This document shows, in pieces, positions 46,069-53,651 of a DNA stretch of 64,000 nt. How positions within the stretch are numbered: position 1 is the stretch's first letter; the number at the start of each line of letters is the position of its first letter. This DNA is from Plebeiibacterium sediminum (lineage in GTDB: Bacteria > Bacteroidota > Bacteroidia > Bacteroidales > Marinilabiliaceae): the NCBI RefSeq assembly GCF_026013605.1, contig NZ_JAPDPJ010000032.1, positions 1-64,000 of the forward strand, given 5' to 3'. Both the position numbers and the translations under genes were made by a program. The notes under the pieces are model-generated. The model saw nothing but the letters and a program-made list of their open reading frames with translations, was not told the origin of the DNA and did not search any database.

Positions 46069-47091
46069 CTAGATAAATTTATAAACACAAGTATGCTTAT
46101 AGGTTTCTCCAGGCTTTAAAACAGCATTAGGGAAATTATCTTTATTTGGTGCATCCGGGAAAATCTGAGTTTCCAAAGCTACTCCTGCCCACTTTTCAAT
46201 TGGATTACCTAATTTACCTGTCTCTGAACTATCAAAATGACTTCCGGTATAAACCTGAACTCCAGGCTGATCAGTATACACTTCCATTTCTCTTCCGCTC
46301 TCAGGATCTTTCAATCTGGCAGCTAACTTAAGAGATCCATCATAACCATCAATCACAAAATTATGATCTATACCATCCACAAGTTTTACCTGAGCATCAT
46401 CTGCAACACAAGCCTCACCAATTGGTTTTGCATCTACAAAGTCCATAGCTGTACCTTTCACTTCAGCAATCTCGCCTGTTACAGTACCTATCTTTCCATC
46501 TATTGGTGTAAATTTAGAGGCATTCAATTGTAATTCATGCTTCTCAATAGACCCAGTACCAGCACCTTTTAAATTAAAATAAGCATGACTGGTTAAATTG
46601 ATAATTGTTGTTTTACTTGTTTCGGCAGTATAATCAATTACAAACTCATTATCATCAGTTAAACCATAAATAACACTAACAGTTAATTCTCCTGGGTAAT
46701 TTTGATCTCCATCCGGACTAACTAAAGAAAGTTTAAATGCCTGAACAAATTTAGGATCAACATAAGGTTCTACTTCCCACACTCTTAAATTAAATCCGTC
46801 AACACCTCCATGTAAATGGTTAGGCTCATTATTGATATCTAATTGATATTTTTCACCTTCTAACTCAAACTGACCATTAACAATACGATTGGCATAACGA
46901 CCACATAATGCACCTAAATAAGCATCACCTGCCAATGCTTCTTCTACAGTTTGATATCCAACTACCACGTCAGCAACCTCACCTTTTGCATCAGGCACTT
47001 TAATACCAACAATTTGTCCACCTCTTCCAATAAAAGAAACTTCTACACCATTAGCATTTTTTAATGTAAAAATATCTGAAGCTTTTGTCAT
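46069..47091 (-). CDS. galM: Aldose 1-epimerase (galactose mutarotase)
   Basis: A 340-residue cytoplasmic mutarotase (no signal peptide) converting beta- to alpha-galactose for galactokinase. Motifs: NRIVNGQFELEG near residue 57, HLHGGVDGFNLRVWEV (catalytic His) near 95, TSHAYFNLKG (second His) near 173, and ALETQIFPDAPN with the catalytic Glu near 305. The length is normal for GalM. It lies between two MFS genes and downstream of galK. A hairpin at 47106-47138 precedes it, so expression may be partly separate. Confidence 0.95.
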   Translation of the reverse strand: MTKASDIFTLKNANGVEVSFIGRGGQIVGIKVPDAKGEVADVVVGYQTVEEALAGDAYLGALCGRYANRIVNGQFELEGEKYQLDINNEPNHLHGGVDGFNLRVWEVEPYVDPKFVQAFKLSLVSPDGDQNYPGELTVSVIYGLTDDNEFVIDYTAETSKTTIINLTSHAYFNLKGAGTGSIEKHELQLNASKFTPIDGKIGTVTGEIAEVKGTAMDFVDAKPIGEACVADDAQVKLVDGIDHNFVIDGYDGSLKLAARLKDPESGREMEVYTDQPGVQVYTGSHFDSSETGKLGNPIEKWAGVALETQIFPDAPNKDNFPNAVLKPGETYKHTCVYKFI

Positions 47092-47105
47092 AATTACTTT
47101 ATATT

Positions 47106-47138
47106 AAAAAGCATCTATTAAATACTAATAGATGCTTT
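47106..47138 (-). terminator. Intra-cluster hairpin between the MFS gene and galM
   Basis: A 13-bp perfect stem (47108-47120 with 47126-47138) and a short T-run on the minus strand. It ends the galK-MFS transcript or reduces galM expression. Confidence 0.7.
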
Positions 47139-47163
47139 ATCTGATTAATACTAAATTTTATAT

Positions 47164-48372
47164 TTATCTAATTTTTGATCCTTTAGTTGCAAAGAAAATC
47201 AAATATAAATAATAAACAAATAAACAACTAACAGCTGCAATTACACCAGCCCAAGTTTGAATAGCACCCATAATTGGCATTAAAATAGCTGCACCAATTA
47301 CTGATGTTGCAATGATACCTGAAGCTACATCGGCATGAGGACCTAAATCTTCTAAAGCCAGACTGTAAATAACAGGCCACATAATTGAGTGGAATAAACC
47401 GGTTCCTAAGAACATCCACATACTTAAATTACCTGAAATAAGAATACTTCCTGTTAACATAGCTGCACCACCTAATGCACAAACAGTTAAGATTAAACCT
47501 GGCTTGAACTTTTGTAATACAAAAATACCTAATAAACGTCCAACCATTAAACCTCCCCAATAGTACTTTAACATATCGGTAGTAGAAGTTTTGATTACAG
47601 CACCAGCATTATTTGAAAAGTCAGCAAAGAAACTAGGAATACCAATTTCAATACCCATATAAACGAAAATAGCTAATGAACCTAACCAAACGTGAGTATA
47701 TTTAAATGCACTTGACTTATGCTTAACTGCACCTTCTGCTTCAGCTTTTTCCTGTTCTTCTTTAATATTTGGTAATTTCAAAAAGAACATGATAATAAGA
47801 ATAACAGCTGTAGCTACACCAATTCCAATGAATGGGTTTTGTACAATTTCTTTAATTGCAGAATTTTCTAATACTTCGCCCTCTCCTAATTCAGGAGTTA
47901 CCAAAAGTACAGAAACGAAGATAGGTGCAATTACTGTTGCTACTGAGTTTAATGCATTCGTTAATGTTAAACGACTTGCAGAACTTTCTTTTGGTCCTAA
48001 TGCTACTACATAAGGAGCGGCAGCAACCTGAAGAATTACAACTCCAATAGCGAAGATCGATACTGCACTTAAGAATCCGTAATAACCAAATCCAACACCA
48101 GGGATACTGGCAAAGAACCCTAGAGCAATCATTCCTAAACCTGTAAAGATAGAGAAGCGATAACCAATTTTATTAATTAAAAATCCTACAGGTACAGATA
48201 AAACATATGCACCATAAAAGAAAGTATTAGGCAACTGCTTTTGCACATCATTTAATCCAAAAGCATCTTTTAAAAACTCAATAGTTGAATTATTCATTGT
48301 TGTTATAAATCCAAAAAGGAAAAACAATGAGGCCATTACAACCAAAGGGAATAAATATTTATTTTTACTCAT
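47164..48372 (-). CDS. MFS sugar transporter next to galK
   Basis: A 402-residue, 12-helix FucP-like sugar:proton symporter. The start MSKNKYLFPLVVMASLFFLFGFITTMNN and PVGFLINKIGYR are typical of the fucose/glucose-galactose permease group. It lies 39 bp after galK, so galactose import is likely; this is inferred from context. A long central cytoplasmic loop carries the Lys/Glu-rich segment EEQEKAEAEG. Confidence 0.88.
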   Translation of the reverse strand: MSKNKYLFPLVVMASLFFLFGFITTMNNSTIEFLKDAFGLNDVQKQLPNTFFYGAYVLSVPVGFLINKIGYRFSIFTGLGMIALGFFASIPGVGFGYYGFLSAVSIFAIGVVILQVAAAPYVVALGPKESSASRLTLTNALNSVATVIAPIFVSVLLVTPELGEGEVLENSAIKEIVQNPFIGIGVATAVILIIMFFLKLPNIKEEQEKAEAEGAVKHKSSAFKYTHVWLGSLAIFVYMGIEIGIPSFFADFSNNAGAVIKTSTTDMLKYYWGGLMVGRLLGIFVLQKFKPGLILTVCALGGAAMLTGSILISGNLSMWMFLGTGLFHSIMWPVIYSLALEDLGPHADVASGIIATSVIGAAILMPIMGAIQTWAGVIAAVSCLFVYYLYLIFFATKGSKIR

Positions 48373-48411
48373 CGTAATAATGTATTATTAATAATATAAA
48401 TGAATTCCTTA

Positions 48412-49689
48412 TTATAATTCAACCTCAACAGCTCCTTTTGAACGGATAAATAATTTATGACAATTACCTTCACCGAATACTGATTCTAAAGTAGAGATGT
48501 ATGTATCTAATAAATCATTAGGAACAAATGCCTGAATAGTTCCGGCAAAACCTCCACCATGAACACGCCATGCTCCTTTGCCTTTTAATACTAAATCACT
48601 AAGCGCCAATCCTAAAGAAACACTTTGATTTCTTACATCTTTTGCAACATAAATATTTTGGTTGTACATGTATGAGCTAAATCCTGACTCAATAACCAAC
48701 TCCAAAAATTTATCGAATTTATTAGCTTCTAATGCTTCTACTTCATCAACAACTCTTGCATTATCAGCCTGGAAGTGAATAGCTCGTAATAAAGCTCTAT
48801 CACCAACTTTTTCTCTTATAGTTGGAATTCCAGATACTACATCCTCCATTGAAAGCGGACGTAAAACTTCCTGTCCTAATTCTTTAGCAACATCCTTCAT
48901 TTCTGATGGTAAAGCATTATACTCTTCATCTAATCCACCGTGACTACCACCTGTATTGGTAATAACTAAAGAGTAACCTGTTTTAGCAAAATCAAAATCC
49001 AATGCTTTAACAACAGGGTTAGCTGCATCTGCAAAGTCTATTGTAATAAAACCTCCTACAGCACAAGCTGTTTGGTCCATTAACCCACAGAATTTTTTAC
49101 AAGCATGCTCAGCTTTCTGTCCGATTTTAGCATTATCTACAGGATCTAATTTTCCTTCGTTAAATAAATTACTGAAAATTGCACCAATCAACACTTCAAA
49201 AGAAGCAGAAGAACTTAATCCGGAACCTTCCGGTACACAACCATGAATAACAGCATCAAATCCACCAATCTCTAGTCCTAAATCTTTAACGCCCTTAGCA
49301 ATTGCTCTTACAAGGTTTCCCGGAGTGATTTTAAATTCTTTTACTTCAAGATCACTAAGATCCACTTCAAAAGGATCAAAACCAATAGATGTAATGCGTA
49401 CTATGTTAGTACCATTTGGAGCTGCAACAGCTATATTATCTAAATTTACAGCACCTGCAAGCACACGTCCTAATTGATGATCTGTGTGGTTACCACCAAC
49501 TTCAGTACGACCAGGAGAACTCAATAACATTACTTCTTCACTACCATAAATACTTTTGAATTCATTCATGTATTTAACGTAACGATCTGCTTGTTCTTTT
49601 AAAATAGCCTGATCTGTTCCATACAATTCTTTAAAAAAAGAATTATCTCCACCATTTAACTTTTCAATTAATGAACTTATAGTTGCCAT
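48412..49689 (-). CDS. galK: Galactokinase
   Basis: A 425-residue GHMP-family kinase that phosphorylates galactose at C1. The substrate motif is SSPGRTEVGGNHTDHQLG near residue 60, where the usual GRVNLIGEHTDY wording is changed. The ATP loop is VPEGSGLSSSASFEVLIG near 155, and CGLMDQTACAVGG follows with the conserved Asp. The C-terminal GHMP motif reads GAWRVHGGGFAGTIQ near 380. The length exceeds E. coli GalK (382) and fits the Bacteroidota/Firmicutes variant. First gene of the galactose cluster; no galT in the window. Confidence 0.92.
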   Translation of the reverse strand: MATISSLIEKLNGGDNSFFKELYGTDQAILKEQADRYVKYMNEFKSIYGSEEVMLLSSPGRTEVGGNHTDHQLGRVLAGAVNLDNIAVAAPNGTNIVRITSIGFDPFEVDLSDLEVKEFKITPGNLVRAIAKGVKDLGLEIGGFDAVIHGCVPEGSGLSSSASFEVLIGAIFSNLFNEGKLDPVDNAKIGQKAEHACKKFCGLMDQTACAVGGFITIDFADAANPVVKALDFDFAKTGYSLVITNTGGSHGGLDEEYNALPSEMKDVAKELGQEVLRPLSMEDVVSGIPTIREKVGDRALLRAIHFQADNARVVDEVEALEANKFDKFLELVIESGFSSYMYNQNIYVAKDVRNQSVSLGLALSDLVLKGKGAWRVHGGGFAGTIQAFVPNDLLDTYISTLESVFGEGNCHKLFIRSKGAVEVEL

Positions 49690-50143
49690 GTCTTTATTTA
49701 TTTAAATTAAACTTCTTTTTTATTACCTAAATCAAAAAAAATCAACTGTTAAAGAATTTATCTAATCGTTAATTTTTATTTATCCTTGCAATAATAAGAA
49801 AAAATAATTAAAAAATACCTACCAGTCCCCACTAGTTTAGTTTTTTAACATCATAAACCAGTTTAAATACTGATTTTATGATACTTATATTTTACATTGC
49901 AGCATATATCTTCATCATTTTAAAAAGATGATGTAACTATTTTAAATTTAATTGGAAACTAATTTTATGATTATATTGATATATGGATCGAGAAGAGACC
50001 TCTTCCCCAGGCTGAATTTAAGCAAATCTCAATTTTATTAATCCTTAAAAATAGACTGCAGAAATACAGCTTAGTAAATTAACTTTATAATATTACTTGC
50101 TAAGCAAGTATTACAGGCTACATGCTGGTGATTGTCACTTATG
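49690..50143. other. 454-bp region upstream of galK
   Basis: AT-rich, no gene seen. An imperfect 33-bp palindrome lies at 49850-49882, about 160 bp before galK. No exact TAnnTTTG promoter was found for galK. Confidence 0.4.
49850..49882. promoter_or_regulatory. Imperfect palindrome upstream of galK
   Basis: Outer arms ATCATAAA/TTTATGAT (49850-49857 with 49875-49882) and inner arms CAGT/ACTG (49859-49862 with 49869-49872). It could be a regulator-binding site or a hairpin; nothing decides between these. Confidence 0.3.
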
Positions 50144-50644
50144 TTATCGATAATCTTCAATCTTAAATTTACTTCTACCAGGACGAGTAACGCCATCAAT
50201 TACATCAACAGAAATCAATTTTTTACAAACAAACATATTATCAACTAAACTGTGTACTTTAGCCACGATTCTTACTTTTTGATGATTTGCAATTAATTCC
50301 TTATAGGTAAAATGATTCAGACTTTCATATTCTGCCGAATTCATATATAGTAAAACTCGCCTTCGTTTGTCAGTTATAATATAAACATAGGGACAAACAA
50401 GTAAATCATTGTCTTCTAAAAGTTTGAGATAATATGCTGACAAGGAATCTTCTTTCATCATTCCTTCGTAACCAATACTATCTTTCCATATATAAAAATT
50501 AGTCAAAAGGCTATCTGGTTGTCCGTAAAAATTCCCAAGTTTTATCCATTCATAGCATAAATCACCTTCAATAATTTGTGCTTCTTTGATTGGTTTACAT
50601 CCAATATTTAAAAGAATAATAACAATCAATAAAAATGCTTTCAT
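50144..50644 (-). CDS. Small lipoprotein of unknown function
   Basis: The open frame reaches 50713, but the ATG at 50644 gives a classic lipoprotein signal (MKAFLLIVIILLNIGC, lipidated Cys at 16) and 166 residues. The mature part is of mixed helix/strand character, with many Tyr and Lys and two further Cys (DLLVCPYV, MFVCKKL). I do not recognise it. The neighbouring membrane protein at 50832 lies 187 bp upstream, on the same strand. Confidence 0.7.
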   Translation of the reverse strand: MKAFLLIVIILLNIGCKPIKEAQIIEGDLCYEWIKLGNFYGQPDSLLTNFYIWKDSIGYEGMMKEDSLSAYYLKLLEDNDLLVCPYVYIITDKRRRVLLYMNSAEYESLNHFTYKELIANHQKVRIVAKVHSLVDNMFVCKKLISVDVIDGVTRPGRSKFKIEDYR

Positions 50645-50831
50645 TTTGGGAGGGGCTAAGTATATTATATGTTTTTTCACTAAGTTCGGTAACTGATTAA
50701 TTACAGCAATCATTGTCCAGAGTACCCAAAGCTAGATTTCGCACAGACATCTTAAATCAGTACCTAAACATTTGGCAATCTATACTATAATTCATTTTCG
50801 ATGGTATCTTTTTAACATTTATAAAAAATCT

Positions 50832-51434
50832 CTAATCTATTGAATAGATACGCTGTTTAGATTCAATGTCTTTTTTTTCTTTATGCAAAAATCTAATCAA
50901 GAAGATAAGTGGGAAGGCGATTAGAATATAAAATGCAAAATCCAAATCCATGTGCCAATTAAATTCATTAATCACATTCACAACAAAAAAAGTCATGATA
51001 AATACAATCATTGATATAATATATCTGTGTAATTCTCCCACAAATTCCAAGGCACTTTTATCTAGCTTATAAATCTTAACAAATACAATGATGTAATTAA
51101 TCATAAGTATAAAACCCAGGATTAAAATTATAATATAAAATTCTCTACTTGGGAAAAAAAATGAAACTATGCCTACTCCATACACTATTGCAATGTTCCT
51201 TATCAGCCAGTCAAGAGGCTTTTTAAACTCCTCTAATGCATTTAATTTGACAAAGTCATATTTTATAACGATCCACAAAGAAATTGAAAACCATAAAGAT
51301 CCGATTTGGAATATCAGGTTATAAGTCAAAAGATGACCAAGCTCCAAATTTGGAATCATATATAATCCCCTAAGAAGGTTTATAATCATTAATCCAACGC
51401 AACTTAAAATACCTGCTCTTATTTTTGAAATCAT
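50832..51434 (-). CDS. Multi-pass membrane protein of unknown function
   Basis: 200 residues with about six hydrophobic segments: near 7-25, 38-60, 80-95, 98-117, 135-152 and 165-182. The end is charged (FLHKEKKDIESKQR). No motif of a transporter or enzyme is visible, so only 'membrane protein' can be stated. A single gene beside the lipoprotein gene. Confidence 0.65.
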   Translation of the reverse strand: MISKIRAGILSCVGLMIINLLRGLYMIPNLELGHLLTYNLIFQIGSLWFSISLWIVIKYDFVKLNALEEFKKPLDWLIRNIAIVYGVGIVSFFFPSREFYIIILILGFILMINYIIVFVKIYKLDKSALEFVGELHRYIISMIVFIMTFFVVNVINEFNWHMDLDFAFYILIAFPLIFLIRFLHKEKKDIESKQRIYSID

Positions 51435-52430
51435 ATCTGTTTGTTTTTTATATCAAAGTCTGCTCACTCATATTTTTATTTGCTACAATTGTTCTTGTAG
51501 TTTGTGATGTACAAATAAGCATTTTACCCCTATCTGGAGCAAGTTACTAAAAAGATTTAAGCGTTAATGATAAAATCAAAGTTATTGCATACACTAAGTG
51601 GTTATTTAAGATACAATAATATTGAATGATGCGTTTATAACCCTAAGTAAAATATTCATACTTTCCTGTAACCTGGGTAATTTCAGTCGTAAAAATGATG
51701 AATAAATAGTTTTACATTTTACTACTTGTCAAAAAAGATTATCATCACTTGTCAATAAGCATAACACTTAGTTTTACGTTTTTTTCAAAGGGATTTAGGT
51801 AAATTAAAAATACAGAGAACGTTGTACTCTTATAAACATTCTGGTTAACTGAATTTCTTTTATCTAAGCCATGATACAATGTTTACGAACCGGCTAAATG
51901 GGTATGCACAAACTATTACACTGCTCTGACCCACATTCGATACAAGTTCGCAATTCTACTACCTTTCAATGCAGGTTCTATACAGGTTCTTCGCACTCTT
52001 AGTGTGTTCAAACGGTGGAGAACCTGCGTAGCGCATGTGGAGAAATGCGAAGACGGTGTATACAAAGTGCATAGGTTTTGCGAAGACGGTGCGAAGAAAT
52101 GCGAACAAGTTGCGAAGAACATGCGAAGAAGTGCGAGGAACATGCGAAGAAGTGCGAAGAAAACGACTTAAAAGTGCATAAAGTCCAAAACACTATACAA
52201 ATATAAAGTGTAGGCCCGATGGCAACGTGATCGAATTTTAAACTTTCAACCTTTTAATTTCAATCAAATCATGAAATTAATCCTCCTTACCTCTTACAAC
52301 ATTAGCAGCATTTATTTGCGCATTTACACACCAAAACATGCTTTCTATCAACAAATAGCATCTATATTAAATAAACAGCGTATATTGAATTATAAGTTGC
52401 AATGTAAAACTAATTTAAACACTCCTCATT
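51435..52430. other. 996-bp intergenic region with phased repeats
   Basis: The largest gene-free stretch. The left half (to about 51890) is AT-rich with no gene; it contains two copies of ACTTGTCAA about 26 bp apart near 51724 and 51749. The right half carries the GC-richer array at 52046-52163. Short frames crossing the array (for example 51916-52193 on the minus strand) are products of the repeat, not genes. Confidence 0.6.
52046..52163. repeat. Degenerate TGCGAAG repeat array with 10-11 bp period
   Basis: TGCGAAG-type units start at 52046, then at 52079, 52090, 52100, 52111, 52122, 52132, 52143 and 52153. From 52079 the steps are 11, 10, 11, 11, 10, 11, 10, a mean of about 10.6 bp. Two 21-bp double units (52111-52131 and 52132-52152) differ at one base. 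The array is purine-rich on the plus strand and its GC content exceeds its surroundings. Confidence 0.8.
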
Positions 52431-52787
52431 ATGAAAAAAGTTTTAATAGTTGACGACGCATTAGAATCAAGAGTTACAATAAAAAAACTACTATCTCTAT
52501 ATAATTTCCAAATATTAGAAGCATCTGATGGCTTGGAAGGATGGAAACTTATCGTAAAAGAAAAGCCCGATTTAATTCTATTAGACTTATATATGCCCAA
52601 TAAAGATGGATTTGAAATACTAAAAGAATTAAAAGAAGAGTGGCTTGATATACCTGTTATTATATTATCAGGAGACCATTCCTTAAACACCATAGAGGCA
52701 TGTTTAGGCTATGGAGCATCGGCATTTGTAGCAAAACCACTAATTAAGGAAGATTTTAATAATGCCATTAAAACATTATGTGCCTGA
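52431..52787 (+). CDS. Receiver-only response regulator (CheY-like)
   Basis: A 118-residue single receiver domain. Starting at MKKVLIVDDALES with the acidic pair near residues 8-9, the phospho-acceptor Asp is in LILLDLYMPNKDG (near 51), the Ser/Thr switch in VIILSGD and the Lys in FVAKPL (near 102). No output domain. It may pass phosphate to another protein or act by protein contact. No kinase lies next to it. Its nearest downstream neighbour is the YfiR-like protein. Confidence 0.93.
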   Translation: MKKVLIVDDALESRVTIKKLLSLYNFQILEASDGLEGWKLIVKEKPDLILLDLYMPNKDGFEILKELKEEWLDIPVIILSGDHSLNTIEACLGYGASAFVAKPLIKEDFNNAIKTLCA

Positions 52788-53042
52788 ATCATAAACTTTT
52801 ATTAATAAATAATACGCTAAAATTGTTAAAATAACATAATCCAATTATTGATATTTTGTATATAAAAGACAAATATTCATATTCATACATCTAATTATCA
52901 AATACTTAAAATAATAATCCCATATAAAATCTCTTAAAAATCAATACCTCGATGTGTTAAATAAGGTGAACACTGGTAACTTAAGACAAACACATTCGTT
53001 AAGTGGCTATAAATTAATAGTTAACATTAAACTAAGTATTGA

Positions 53043-53555
53043 ATGATGATTAAAAGGTTTTTGGGAATAGCATTATTATGTATGCTATTTATCAACATTA
53101 ACGCTCAAACGGCTGTTGAAAAAGTGGAAGCTTCGTTTATTGCAAGCTTTATGAGGTATGTAAGATGGCCTCAGCAAGAATCCATGAAAACATTTACTGT
53201 TGGTGTTTATGGTAATGATCATGCCATTTTAAATGAGCTAAACAGCACTGTTAATGGAAAAAGCGTTGGCTATGCAAAGGTTAATGTAATTGAAGTATCA
53301 AGCATTGAAGATATGAAAAACTGCCAGGTACTTTTTATTCCAAAAGGTAAATCAGGCCGCCTAAAAAAGGATTTGGAACAATTAGGAAACCATGCTGTGA
53401 TGACAGTAACTGAAGAACAGGCATACACACCAGCACACTCCATTATTAACTTCAGAATTGTTGATAATAAGCTTACATTTCAGTTAAACAGCGAAATTGC
53501 CGAACAAAAAAATATTGTTGTTAGTAGTAAGCTTGCTCAAATGGCAAGAAACTAA
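53043..53555 (+). CDS. YfiR-like periplasmic protein (DUF4154)
   Basis: A 170-residue exported protein. Signal peptide to about residue 21 (ININAQ). The DUF4154/YfiR hallmark AVEKVEASFIASFMRYVRWP is near 22-42, the VGVYGND strand near 54, and a helix with LEQLGNHAVMTVTEE near 112-128. In Pseudomonas YfiR is a periplasmic inhibitor of the YfiN cyclase. In Bacteroidota such proteins stand near signalling genes, but no cyclase is seen here. The first Met could be residue 1 or 2. Confidence 0.88.
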   Translation: MMIKRFLGIALLCMLFININAQTAVEKVEASFIASFMRYVRWPQQESMKTFTVGVYGNDHAILNELNSTVNGKSVGYAKVNVIEVSSIEDMKNCQVLFIPKGKSGRLKKDLEQLGNHAVMTVTEEQAYTPAHSIINFRIVDNKLTFQLNSEIAEQKNIVVSSKLAQMARN

Positions 53556-53578
53556 TAAACCACAAAATATAGTTATTC

Positions 53579-53614
53579 AAAAAAAGCGATACCATTTTGT
53601 ATCGCTTTTTTTTT
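53579..53614. terminator. Bidirectional terminator
   Basis: A perfect 13-14 bp stem (53579-53592 with 53599-53612) with A-run and T-run ends, between the convergent YfiR-like and GAF-protein genes. Confidence 0.92.
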
Positions 53615-53651
53615 GAATAAGTAATGATAATATTCTGTCAGACAATATTTA

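Noticed and set aside
51916-52193. Two overlapping minus-strand frames (75 and 61 codons) across the TGCGAAG array
   Set aside because: Their protein sequences are simple repeats of the DNA unit (Ser/His/Phe/Cys rich), with no start context and no family; they come from the tandem array.
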